Source: VRUE01 sp963703175
GTDB taxonomy: Bacteria > Actinomycetota > Thermoleophilia > Solirubrobacterales > 70-9
NCBI GenBank assembly: GCA_963703175.1
Contig: OY969794.1
Location: 1,922,001-1,986,000, forward strand
Direction of reading: 5' to 3'
DNA length: 64,000 nucleotides
The first letter of the stretch is position 1. Every line of letters begins with the position of its first letter. This document shows, piece after piece, positions 49,237 to 57,076 of this stretch. Under the pieces are notes generated by a model. That model was given only the letters and a program-made list of their open reading frames with translations, searched no databases and was not told the DNA's origin. The translations under genes were made by a program, and so were the position numbers.

Positions 49237-50370
49237 ATGTGTGAGCCTGGGCGCACGGCGATCGGTACCTGGAGCGGGGGGAGGTTTATCCGCTACGGGG
49301 AGAAGATCGAGGAGGAGCGGCTGGAAGCACTGCTGCGGCCGGGCGGCGGGATCGACACCGTTCTCACTGCCGATACCTATGGGCAGGGTGAGGCGGATCG
49401 GATTTTGGGTCGGGCGCTGGTGGGCGTTCCGCGCGAGGACTACTCGCTGGTTGGGGCCGTCGGCCATGACTTCTATGAGGGCGAGCGGGATGGGCCTCGG
49501 GGGTTTCCGCGCTTCACCGACCCGTGCCTGCGCGGGCCCGACGGCTACGCCTCCTATCTGCGGATGGCTACCGAGCGCAGCCTCGAACGGCTGGGGGTCG
49601 ATCGGTTCGATCTCCTCCTGCTGCACAACCCCGATCGCATCGGCTACTCGAGCGAGGTGGTCTGGGACGGGATGGCGGCGCTGCGCGAGGCGGGCCTGAC
49701 CGGGCAGATCGGCGTCGCTCCCGGTCCCGCCAATGGCTTCACGCTTGACCTGATCGCTTGCCTCGAGCGCTTCGGCGAGCGGATCGATTGGGCGATGATC
49801 ATCCTCAACCCGTTCGAGCCCTGGCCGGGTGAGCTCTGTCTCGATGCGGCGGCCCGCCACGACGTCAAGCTGATCACCCGCGTCGTCGACTACGGCGGCC
49901 TCTTCTGGGGCGACCTGCGGCCAGGGATGGAACTGGCGCAAGGGGACCACCGAGCGTTTCGTCCCGACGGCTGGATCGAGGCGGGCTTGGAGAAGCTGGA
50001 GCGGGTCCTGCCGATCGCCGAACGGGTCCGGCTGACCCCGATCCAGCTGGCTTGCCAGTGGAATCTCGCTCATCGCGCGGTCGAGTGCGTCGCGCCGACC
50101 TTGATTCAGGAGGCCGGCGAGGACGCCTGCCCGATCGAGGCCAAGCGGGTCGAACTGGCGAACATGCCGGCCGAGCAGCGGCTGAGCGACGAGGACGTCG
50201 CCGCGATCCGTGCCGTCGGCGACAACGCAGGCTGCATGGCGCTGAAGGGCGCCAGCCCGGCACACGAAGGCGAGGAGCGTCCCGATCGCTGGCAGCTCGA
50301 TGAGGCGCTGGCAGAAGTCGGCGCCCGCTGGGGCATCGACCCCGCGCGGGACTTGCTCGCAACGCACTGA
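49237..50370 (+). CDS. Aldo/keto reductase family protein
   Basis: 377 residues from ATG 49237 (MCEPGRTAIGTWSGGRFIRY). The frame extends further left, but that part lies in the palindrome. The TIM-barrel family signs are present: DTVLTADTYGQGEADRILG, FTDPCLRG, ATERSLERLGVDRFDLLLLH, LREAGLTGQIGVAPGPANGF and LKLITRVVDYGGLFWGDLRP. The Tyr-Lys-His-Asp tetrad is incomplete in the usual spots, so activity on a carbonyl is not certain. It lies between clpC and an MFS exporter, which is unusual, because disA or radA more often follow clpC. Confidence 0.75.
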   Translation: MCEPGRTAIGTWSGGRFIRYGEKIEEERLEALLRPGGGIDTVLTADTYGQGEADRILGRALVGVPREDYSLVGAVGHDFYEGERDGPRGFPRFTDPCLRGPDGYASYLRMATERSLERLGVDRFDLLLLHNPDRIGYSSEVVWDGMAALREAGLTGQIGVAPGPANGFTLDLIACLERFGERIDWAMIILNPFEPWPGELCLDAAARHDVKLITRVVDYGGLFWGDLRPGMELAQGDHRAFRPDGWIEAGLEKLERVLPIAERVRLTPIQLACQWNLAHRAVECVAPTLIQEAGEDACPIEAKRVELANMPAEQRLSDEDVAAIRAVGDNAGCMALKGASPAHEGEERPDRWQLDEALAEVGARWGIDPARDLLATH

Positions 50371-50376
50371 CTGGGG

Positions 50377-50481
50377 AAGGGGACAGGTGACCCTCTCCCG
50401 GAGACCGTCGCGCAGCTGATTCGCGGGCCAGGGTTCAAAGGCATGTCTCGGAGCCTCCGGGAGAGGGTCACCTGTCCCCTT
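50377..50481. repeat. Perfect 27-bp palindrome with 51-nt loop
   Basis: AAGGGGACAGGTGACCCTCT and on (27 nt) on the left is the exact complement of the right arm (50455-50481). The loop, 50404-50454, has no T-run. It sits six bases after the reductase stop and 20 bases before the MFS start. As RNA it would be a long duplex. No second copy in the window. Confidence 0.85.
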
Positions 50482-50500
50482 CTCGGCATAGCCTGCACGC

Positions 50501-51892
50501 ATGACGCGCCCTTGGTGGACTCTGGTCGGTGCCTGCTCGGGCCTCTTCATTTTGATGCTTGACTCGACGGTGGTCGCCTTGGCGCTGCCGAGCATCCGTC
50601 ATGACGTCAACGCGACCGCGGAGGGCCTGCAGTGGGTCATGAACGGATACCTGCTGATCATCACCGCGTTCGTGGTCACCGGTGGCAGGCTGGGCGACAT
50701 GTTCGGCCGCAAGCGCCTCTTCTTGATTGGCATGGCTCTCTTTGCTCTCGGCTCGGTGGTATCCGCCACCGCCGATGACCAGCTGACGCTGATCTTCGGC
50801 CGGCTGCTGCAGGGGCTTGGGGCGGCGCCGATGCTGCCGCTCTCGCTGGCGATCGTTTGTAACGCGTTCCCTGCCGAGAAGCAGGCTCGCGCGCTGGGGA
50901 TATGGGCGGGTATCTCAGCCGTGGCGCTTGGGATCGGGCCGCTCGCCGGAGGCGCCCTGGTCGACATCGATTGGCGGCTGATCTTCTGGATCAACCTGCC
51001 GATCGCGGCGATCGGGATCGCGATCACGGCGATTGCGGCGCCGGAGTCGACCGACCCCAGTTCGGGTCGCCGCATCGATCTGCCGGGTCTGGCAGCACTC
51101 GCCATCGGTCTCACCGCTGTTGTCCTCGCGCTGGTCCAGGCACGGGTCTGGGGCGCGGGGGCGACCATTGCACTGGCGCTGCTCGGCGTCGCCTGCCTCT
51201 ACGGGTTTTGGCGGATCGAGCACCGGGTCAAGGAGCCGATCGTCGACTTCTCGCTCTTCCGCAACGGCCCCTACTTCGGCGCCAGCGCCGCCGCCTTCGC
51301 CCTGGTCGGCGCCTACTGGGCGGTGATGTTCTTCCAATCCCAGTACCTGCAGGATGTGCGCGGCCACTCGGCGGTGCTGAGCGGCTTGATGATCCTGCCG
51401 ATCACGGTGCCAATGATCTTCATCTCGCCCTTCTCGGGGCGGTTGATCACCCGCTTTGGGGCGAGGAGTCTGATGACGCTGGGGATGGTCCTCGGGGTCA
51501 TCGGTCTACTGGCGCTGACCCAGATTGACGCCGGCAGCTCCTACGCGTTGCTGCTCGCCGGCTACCTGCCCTTCGGGGTCGCGCTGGGTCTCGTCTACGC
51601 GCCGATGTCAACCGCGGCGATGGCCGCGATGCCGGCCGAGAAGGTCGGCATCGCCTCCGGCGTGTTGGCGATGGATCGTGTGATGGCGGGTACCATCGCC
51701 CTCGCTGTCACCGGCGCCGTCTTCCACGCCCTGCTCGGCGACGACGGCTCCTTTGCCGACTCAGTAGCCGGCTCCACCTGGGTCCTGGTCGTCCTCTGTG
51801 TCATCGGTACGGCTCTGACCTGGATATTCGTGCGGGATGCCGAGAGGCCGATGCTCGAACCCCACGCCCATCACCGCCGCTTTCACCTCTAG
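50501..51892 (+). CDS. MFS transporter, DHA2 (EmrB/QacA-like) family
   Basis: 463 residues with about 13-14 hydrophobic segments. The DHA2 motif LDSTVVALALPSIRHDV in helix 1, WVMNGYLLIITAFVVTGGRL in helix 2, then GDMFGRKRLFLIGM (motif A) and GLGAAPMLPLSLAIVCNAFP are typical. Antiporter motif C-like GIWAGISAVALGIGPLAGGA also present. It probably exports drugs or small metabolites by proton exchange. No TetR regulator is adjacent. The tail is His-rich (EPHAHHRRFHL). Confidence 0.88.
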   Translation: MTRPWWTLVGACSGLFILMLDSTVVALALPSIRHDVNATAEGLQWVMNGYLLIITAFVVTGGRLGDMFGRKRLFLIGMALFALGSVVSATADDQLTLIFGRLLQGLGAAPMLPLSLAIVCNAFPAEKQARALGIWAGISAVALGIGPLAGGALVDIDWRLIFWINLPIAAIGIAITAIAAPESTDPSSGRRIDLPGLAALAIGLTAVVLALVQARVWGAGATIALALLGVACLYGFWRIEHRVKEPIVDFSLFRNGPYFGASAAAFALVGAYWAVMFFQSQYLQDVRGHSAVLSGLMILPITVPMIFISPFSGRLITRFGARSLMTLGMVLGVIGLLALTQIDAGSSYALLLAGYLPFGVALGLVYAPMSTAAMAAMPAEKVGIASGVLAMDRVMAGTIALAVTGAVFHALLGDDGSFADSVAGSTWVLVVLCVIGTALTWIFVRDAERPMLEPHAHHRRFHL

Positions 51893-51899
51893 CAACGTC

Positions 51900-52012
51900 A
51901 GGGCCATCTGGGTAGGGGTGGAGCGTCTTGTACTTTTTCGTCGACGGCTTCGGGCGGCAGCCGGAGGGAATTCACCGAAAAAGTTAAGCGGAACCCCTAC
52001 CCAGATGGCCCT
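51900..52012. repeat. Family 2 nested palindrome, copy B (reverse orientation)
   Basis: Perfect 20-bp outer arms (AGGGCCATCTGGGTAGGGGT). Reading the minus strand gives the same inner arms as copy A: TTCCGCTTAACTTTTTCG and CGAAAAAGTACAAGACG, with a different middle of about 32 nt. The outer arms differ from copy A at several paired positions, and every change is matched on the other arm. Confidence 0.9.
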
Positions 52013-52027
52013 ACGTGACCAATACGC

Positions 52028-52056
52028 TTGACAATGACCTATCCGACCTGTCCACT
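52028..52056 (+). promoter_or_regulatory. Possible disA promoter
   Basis: TTGACA at 52028-52033 is a perfect -35. The -10 at 17 bp is weak (TCCACT, or TAGGGA further on). A small ATTCC-AGAGC-GGAAT dyad follows at 52075-52089, 17 bp before the disA start. This gap (51893-52106) otherwise holds the family 2 element. Confidence 0.4.
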
Positions 52057-52106
52057 AGGGATTAGCCAGACCGCATTCCAGAGCGGAATTTGCCATCCTA
52101 GACGAG

Positions 52107-53219
52107 ATGTCTTTGCCGCCTGGGGATGAGCTTCACGAGCTAGCGGAACGACAGGATCCCCGGCTATTGAGGGCCCTGGATGTTGTCGCTCCCGGCGGTG
52201 CCCTGCGCGAGGGTATCGACAATATCGTCCATGCTCGCACCGGTGGCCTGATCGTCGTTGGCGATCCCGGCGACATCTCGCACATGCTCTCTGGTGGGAT
52301 CAAGCTCGATATCGACTACACGCCGGCGATGCTCTACCAGGTGGCGAAGATGGACGGGGCGATCGTGCTCAACGCCGAGGCGACCAAGATTGTCTGGGCC
52401 AACGTCCAGCTGATGCCGGATCCGACGATCCTTTCCTCGGAGACGGGCACCCGCCACCGCACCGCCGAGCGCGTCTCCAAACAGACCAACGCGCTTGTCG
52501 TCGCAATCTCCCAGCGCCGCGACGTCGTCTCCCTCTACGTCGAGGGAACCAAGTACATCCTGCAGGAAATCCCCGCGGTGCTGGCCAAGGCGAACCAGGG
52601 CCTGGCGACGCTGGAGAAGTACCGCGAGCGGCTCGAACAGGTCTCGAGTCGCCTCACTGTGCTCGAGTTTGAGGGCGGCGGTGTCCTCTACGACGCGCTC
52701 ACCGTGCTGCAACGGGCCGAGCTGACGACGCGGATGGCGGTCGAGGTCGAGCGCTACATCGTCGAGCTCGGCACCGAGGGCCGGCTGATCGAGATGCAGT
52801 TGGAGGAGACGATGGTGGGTGTCGCCGCCGACAAGTCGGCGCTGATCCGCGACTACAGCGTCGAAGACTCCGAGGGGAATTTGGCCACGGTCCTGCAGTC
52901 GCTGGCCCGCATGCCGCACGAGGACGTACTCGACTTCGGTCGCCTCGGCGAGCTGCTCGGCTATGACCGCAAGCTCAACACGCTCGACTTCCCGGTTGCG
53001 CCGCGCGGCTATCGCGTGATGGGTCGCATCCCCCGCATTCCCAAGCTTGTCGTCCAGAAGATCATCCAGGAGCTCGGCGGGCTGGAGGAGGTCCTGGCGG
53101 CCTCCGACGCCGACCTGGAAGCGGTCGAGGACGTGGGGCAGACCAGAGCCAAGGACATCCGCGAGGGCCTGCGACGGCTCCAGGAGGTCGATCTGGTCGA
53201 CCGGTACTTACAGAGTTGA
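52107..53219 (+). CDS. disA: Diadenylate cyclase DisA (DNA integrity scanning protein)
   Basis: Makes c-di-AMP from two ATP and scans DNA. The N-terminal DAC domain has AKMDGAIVLNAE with DGA, and ETGTRHRTAERVSKQTNALV with RHR. The middle is helical (RLEQVSSRLTVLEFEGGGVL). The C-terminal helix-hairpin-helix DNA-binding end is IIQELGGLEEVLAASDADLE, AVEDVGQTRAKDIREGLRRL. 370 residues. The usual neighbour radA is missing here. It is coupled to carD (TTGA overlap or nine bases). Confidence 0.96.
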   Translation: MSLPPGDELHELAERQDPRLLRALDVVAPGGALREGIDNIVHARTGGLIVVGDPGDISHMLSGGIKLDIDYTPAMLYQVAKMDGAIVLNAEATKIVWANVQLMPDPTILSSETGTRHRTAERVSKQTNALVVAISQRRDVVSLYVEGTKYILQEIPAVLAKANQGLATLEKYRERLEQVSSRLTVLEFEGGGVLYDALTVLQRAELTTRMAVEVERYIVELGTEGRLIEMQLEETMVGVAADKSALIRDYSVEDSEGNLATVLQSLARMPHEDVLDFGRLGELLGYDRKLNTLDFPVAPRGYRVMGRIPRIPKLVVQKIIQELGGLEEVLAASDADLEAVEDVGQTRAKDIREGLRRLQEVDLVDRYLQS

Positions 53220-53224
53220 CGGCC

Positions 53225-53818
53225 ATGGAGGCCGTCGCAAATCGAAAGGAGCAAGCGATTCCCCAGCTAGAGGAGGCCACCGAGGTAAGCGTCGAGGAAG
53301 TCGAGTACGTCTGCGACTTCGAGGAGGGCGACAAGGTCGTCTATCCGCATCACGGCGCCGGCCTGGTGATGAAGAAAGAAACGCGGGAGCTGATGGGCGA
53401 GGAGCGTGAATATCTCACGATCAAGATCCTCCACAACGAACTCACCGTGATGGTTCCTTGTGAAAACGCCGGCAGGGCGGGTCTGCGGCGGGTCATCGAC
53501 GAGGTCGAAATCAAGAAAGTCACAAGCGTCCTCACCGATGACGTGTCGGACATGCCAAAGAACTGGAACCGGCGCTTCAAGTACAACCGCGAGAAGATCA
53601 AGACCGGCGACGTGTTCGAGCTCGCCGAGGTCGTCCGCAACCTCGCTCTGCGCGAGATGGAGAAGGGCCTCTCCACCGGCGAGAAGCAGATGTACACGCG
53701 GGCGAAGAAGATCCTCGCCTCGGAGTTCATGTACGCGCTCGACAAAGACGAGGAGGGCGCGGAGGAGTACCTCGACGGGCTGTTGGAGGAGCGCTTCGCC
53801 GCCACCATCGCCGCCTAG
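53225..53818 (+). CDS. carD: CarD-family transcriptional regulator
   Basis: Binds RNA polymerase beta and stabilises open complexes, mainly at rRNA promoters. VEYVCDFEEGDKVVYPHHGA is the RNA-polymerase-interacting Tudor-like part, and the helical C-terminal part is WNRRFKYNREKIKTGDVFEL, AEVVRNLALREMEKGLSTGE, KQMYTRAKKILASEF. Start choices: ATG 53225 (used), TTG 53216 overlapping the disA stop, or the rare ATT at 53258, which alone has a good ribosome site (GAAAGGAG) at the right distance and would start MPQLEEATEV. It ends in tandem TAGTAG, and ispD follows in the next frame. Confidence 0.9.
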   Translation: MEAVANRKEQAIPQLEEATEVSVEEVEYVCDFEEGDKVVYPHHGAGLVMKKETRELMGEEREYLTIKILHNELTVMVPCENAGRAGLRRVIDEVEIKKVTSVLTDDVSDMPKNWNRRFKYNREKIKTGDVFELAEVVRNLALREMEKGLSTGEKQMYTRAKKILASEFMYALDKDEEGAEEYLDGLLEERFAATIAA

Positions 53819-53834
53819 TAGGACCGCAGCATCC

Positions 53835-54539
53835 GTCACCGCGGTCATCGCGGCTGCCGGCTCCGGGGAGAGGCTCGGGGCCGGCGGTCCGAAGGCCTTC
53901 GTGCCATCGGCCGGCCGGCCGATGGTCGAGTGGTCGATCGCCGCTATGCGTGCCGCGCGTAGCGTGCGGTCGATCGTTATCGCCTGTCCGCCGGGCTACG
54001 CCCACGATCTCGACGGGGAAGACCTCAGCATGGTCGACGGCGGCGCCACCCGCGCTCAGTCGGTCTCCAACGCATTGGCTTTAGTGGAAACCGAGTTGGT
54101 GGCGATCCACGACGCGGCGCGGCCACTGGTGACGCCCGAGCTGGTAGAGGGCGTGGTTGCGACCCTGGTCGCCGATCCCGACGCGGACGGCGCCATAGCC
54201 GCGACCCCGGTCACCGACACCGTCAAGCAGACCGAGGGGACGAGAGCTGCATTGACCACGTCATACGGGGCAAATGCAGCTCTCGTGGTCGAGGCGACGG
54301 TGGATCGCGGGCGCCTGTGGGCGGCGCAGACGCCGCAGGTGTTCCGGGTCGAGGCTCTGCGCCGCGCGCTCGAGGCCGATCCGGTTCGGATCGATGCCGC
54401 TACCGACGAGGCGATGTTGATCGAGGCGACAGGGGGCCAGGTGCTGATTCATCCTTCGCCGCCCGAGAACCTCAAGGTGACTACGCGTGCTGACCTGAGG
54501 CTCGCCGGGCTGTTGCTTGACGAGCGCTCAGCTCAGTAA
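53835..54539 (+). CDS. ispD: 2-C-methyl-D-erythritol 4-phosphate cytidylyltransferase, no standard start codon
   Basis: Third step of the MEP isoprenoid pathway. The first conserved block VTAVIAAAGSGERLGAGGPK begins at 53835 (GTC). Between the carD stop at 53816 and this block, and further left in this frame, I see no ATG, GTG or TTG that would give a sensible N-terminus. Other family blocks are present: FVPSAGRPMVEWSIAAM, VDGGATRAQSVSNALALV, VAIHDAARPLVTPELV, AATPVTDTVKQ, WAAQTPQVFRVEAL and TDEAMLIEATGGQV. So the protein is real, but the start is non-canonical (coupled to carD), or a base is missing. Its end overlaps the small opposite gene by 12 bases. Confidence 0.88.
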   Translation, partial: VTAVIAAAGSGERLGAGGPKAFVPSAGRPMVEWSIAAMRAARSVRSIVIACPPGYAHDLDGEDLSMVDGGATRAQSVSNALALVETELVAIHDAARPLVTPELVEGVVATLVADPDADGAIAATPVTDTVKQTEGTRAALTTSYGANAALVVEATVDRGRLWAAQTPQVFRVEALRRALEADPVRIDAATDEAMLIEATGGQVLIHPSPPENLKVTTRADLRLAGLLLDERSAQ

Positions 54540-54674
54540 GACCCAGGCCAGCGCCGCGGCGAAGCAAGCTTGGCCAACGCCCAGTGCGATGCCGAGGCTG
54601 GCGGCGCCGAGCGCCGCCGCCACGGCCGCCCCGGCGGCAAAGGCGCCCAGCATGATGCCGAGCTGACGGATCAT
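54528..54674 (-). CDS. 48-residue membrane protein, translationally coupled to the DUF389 gene
   Basis: ATG at 54674 overlaps the stop of the DUF389 gene (ATGA). The 48-codon frame MIRQLGIMLGAFAAGAAVAA and on is hydrophobic throughout, with Gly/Ala-rich segments at about 5-22 and 26-46, so two short membrane helices are possible. It ends inside the last codons of ispD on the other strand. It is too small for normal ORF filters. A partner subunit of the DUF389 protein is inferred from the overlap. Confidence 0.6.
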   Translation of the reverse strand: MIRQLGIMLGAFAAGAAVAAALGAASLGIALGVGQACFAAALAWVLLS

Positions 54675-55666
54675 CGCCGCGTCTGCTCCCGTCGCGGGTC
54701 GGTCGGCAGGCCGGCGACGGCTCTGCTGTCGTCCGCGCGGTGGCGCTGCCTTCGTTGCTTGAAGAACCTGCGCTCGACAAAGAGGGTTCCGACGCCGGCC
54801 AGGACGATCCCGGTCAGGTTGATGGTCAGCTGGGCCATCGCGCCGCGCCAGTCGGCCCAGTTGCCGAGCGCGGCGGCGACACCGATGTTGGCCGCGGCCG
54901 GGATCGTCGTCACCGAGATCAGCACGCCGACCAGCGCTCCCGACTTGGCGGAAGTGAGGGAGAGGACGCCGGCGGCTCCGGCAAAGACGGCGACGATGAT
55001 CGAGAACGCGTCCGGCTCGGCGATGAACTGGGTCAGTGGGTTGTCGATGCTCTTGAAGCTCGAATCGACCAGCCCGGTCGCGACGCAGATCAGGGTGAAG
55101 AGGAACGCGGCGGTGATCCCGATCGGGAAGCCGACCGTCAGGGCGATCAGCGAACGCAGGGCGACCCCACGGCGACGCTCGACGATCGCTACGCAAAGGC
55201 CCGCGAGCGGACCGAACTCTGGCCCGACGACCATCGCGCCGACGATCAGGATCGGCGAGCCGGTGAAGATCCCGACCGAGCCGATCAGGCAGGCAAGGAT
55301 CATGAAGACGAGGAAGTTGCCGCCAAGCTCGCTGCTCTCCGACGTGCGGGCCTCGACCTCCTCCCAGACCACCGCGTCCGACGGAACACCCCAGGCGGCC
55401 CGCTCGGCCTGCTTGGCGGCATCGGAGATCTGCGAGTCGATCTGCTCCAGCGCTATCGAACCGTCCCGCGCCACGCCGAGCTCCTTCAGGTCCTCGATCA
55501 CGATGCTCGCGTCCTCGCGCGCCACGTCGCAGAGGACGACGTCTCCCGGCGGCTGGCGAGCAGCGCCGGCCAGATAGACCAGGTTGCAGGCCGACGGCGT
55601 CGCTTCGAGCAGGCCGAGCACCTTCTCGGTCCGGTCCTCGGGGACGACGATCCGCAGGTGAACCAC
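54671..55666 (-). CDS. DUF389 membrane protein
   Basis: 331 residues. The N-terminal soluble domain (MVHLRIVVPEDRTEKVLGLL, then CDVAREDASIVIEDLKELGV) is followed by about six membrane segments: NFLVFMILACLIGSVGIFTG, SPILIVGAMVVGPEFGPLAG, GVALRSLIALTVGFPIGITA, SIIVAVFAGAAGVLSLTSAK, GALVGVLISVTTIPAAANIG, AQLTINLTGIVLAGVGTLFV. This is the TIGR00341/DUF389 family, of unknown function. A tiny membrane protein overlaps its stop, and a family 1 element is 16 bp from its start. Confidence 0.88.
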   Translation of the reverse strand: MVHLRIVVPEDRTEKVLGLLEATPSACNLVYLAGAARQPPGDVVLCDVAREDASIVIEDLKELGVARDGSIALEQIDSQISDAAKQAERAAWGVPSDAVVWEEVEARTSESSELGGNFLVFMILACLIGSVGIFTGSPILIVGAMVVGPEFGPLAGLCVAIVERRRGVALRSLIALTVGFPIGITAAFLFTLICVATGLVDSSFKSIDNPLTQFIAEPDAFSIIVAVFAGAAGVLSLTSAKSGALVGVLISVTTIPAAANIGVAAALGNWADWRGAMAQLTINLTGIVLAGVGTLFVERRFFKQRRQRHRADDSRAVAGLPTDPRREQTRR

Positions 55667-55681
55667 CCCTCGACCCTACTG

Positions 55682-55733
55682 GGACGTGCCGCCGCTTAAG
55701 TACCCATAGTGGCCTCTAAACTGCGGCACGTCC
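55682..55733. repeat. Family 1 palindromic element, copy 5
   Basis: Arms GGACGTGCCGC and GCGGCACGTCC with the exact core AAGTACCCATAGTGGCCTCT between. It fills the gap between the divergent DUF389 and PHP genes. Confidence 0.88.
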
Positions 55734-55757
55734 TTCGGGGCCGTAACGTGCGGGCTC

Positions 55758-56603
55758 GTGCTGACCGACTATCACCTCCACCTGCGCCCCGACGAGCCCG
55801 ACACGCCGCCCGAGCGGTACTTCACTGCCGAGAATGTCGAGCGTTATCGGGACGCGGCGGACGCCGCCGGGGTCGACGAGCTGGGCGTCTCCGAGCACGT
55901 CTACCGCTTCACCCAGGCGCTCGACCTTTGGCGCCATCCCTTCTGGCAGGAACAAGCCCGTGACGACCTCGACGCCTACTGCGAGTTCGTGCGCGGCGCG
56001 GGGCTCAAGCTCGGGGTCGAGTGTGACTTCGTCCCCGGTGTGGAGGACCGCACCGCAAATCTGTTGGAGGCGCGCGACTTCGACTATGTCGTCGGCTCGG
56101 TCCACTTCGTCGGCGAGGCTGCGGTCGACCACGAGGGCTGGGACGTCTGGGAGGGACGGGGCGACGCCGATGAGGTCTGGCGCCGCTACTTCGAGGCGCT
56201 CGCCGAGTGCGCCCGTTCGGGCCTCTTCGACATCCTCGCCCATCCTGATCTGGTCAAGGTCTGGGGTCGCGGCAGGCCGCTGCCCGAGCGCGACCCGCGC
56301 TACTACTACGAGCCTGCGGTGGAGGCGATCGCCGAGAGCGGGATCGCGGTCGAGCTCTCGACCGCGGGATTGCGCAAGCCAGTCGGCGAGCTTTATCCAG
56401 CGCAGGCGTTCGCCGAGATGTGCGTCGAGGCCGGCCTTCCCTTCGCCCTCTCCTCCGATGCCCATCTGCCCGAGCAGGTTGGCTTCGGCTACGAGCGAGC
56501 GCTTGAGTTCCTCGACGATCTCGGTGTGGGGGAGATCAGCGTCTTCGAGCGCCGCAGCCGCCGCTTGGAGCCGTTGCCGGCTCGGGTAGGCGAGAATCGC
56601 TGA
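55758..56603 (+). CDS. PHP-domain phosphatase (histidinol-phosphatase-like)
   Basis: 281 residues from GTG 55758. The PHP metal-binding signatures are DYHLHLRPDEPD (HxH at residues 6-8), LGVSEHVYRF, GVECDFVPGV, VVGSVHFVG, DILAHPDLVKVWG, and SSDAHLPEQVGFG. The layout matches the HisK-type histidinol-phosphatase, but other members are phosphoesterases for different substrates. No his genes are near. It precedes ispF by four bases. Confidence 0.82.
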   Translation: MLTDYHLHLRPDEPDTPPERYFTAENVERYRDAADAAGVDELGVSEHVYRFTQALDLWRHPFWQEQARDDLDAYCEFVRGAGLKLGVECDFVPGVEDRTANLLEARDFDYVVGSVHFVGEAAVDHEGWDVWEGRGDADEVWRRYFEALAECARSGLFDILAHPDLVKVWGRGRPLPERDPRYYYEPAVEAIAESGIAVELSTAGLRKPVGELYPAQAFAEMCVEAGLPFALSSDAHLPEQVGFGYERALEFLDDLGVGEISVFERRSRRLEPLPARVGENR

Positions 56604-56607
56604 ACTT

Positions 56608-57063
56608 ATGAGCGTCGGCATCGGCTACGACAGCCATCGCTTCGCCGAGGGGCGGCCCTTGATCCTGGGCGGGGTTGAGATCGAGCACGAGCGCGGCCTC
56701 AGCGGCCACTCCGACGCCGATGTCCTCACCCATGCGGTGATCGACGCCCTGCTCGGCGCCGCCGGACAGGGCGACATCGGCACTCTCTTTCCCGACGACG
56801 AGGAGCGCTGGCGGGACGCCGACTCGATCGACTTACTGCGAACCGCGGTCGGCACGATCGGCGGGCGTATCGTCAACATCGATGCGACCCTGATCTGCGA
56901 GGCGCCGCGTCTCGCTTCTCACCGTGCCGAGATGGAGCGCATCCTTGCCGAGGCCACCTCGGCTCGGGTCAGCGTCAAGGCGACCACCAACGAGGGCATG
57001 GGCTGGATCGGCCGGGGCGAGGGAATTGCCTGCATCGCGGTAGCTTCGGTGGAGAGCGAATAG
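56608..57063 (+). CDS. ispF: 2-C-methyl-D-erythritol 2,4-cyclodiphosphate synthase
   Basis: Fifth step of the MEP pathway. Trimeric zinc enzyme. GIGYDSHRFAEGRPLILGGV has the metal ligands Asp-x-His, then LSGHSDADVLTHAVIDALLG with the third His, GTLFPDDEERWRDADSIDLL, and VKATTNEGMGWIGRGEGIAC at the C-terminus. 151 residues. In many bacteria ispD and ispF are adjacent or fused. Here they are separated by DUF389 and the PHP gene. Confidence 0.95.
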   Translation: MSVGIGYDSHRFAEGRPLILGGVEIEHERGLSGHSDADVLTHAVIDALLGAAGQGDIGTLFPDDEERWRDADSIDLLRTAVGTIGGRIVNIDATLICEAPRLASHRAEMERILAEATSARVSVKATTNEGMGWIGRGEGIACIAVASVESE

Positions 57064-57076
57064 GCTCCCCGACCCC

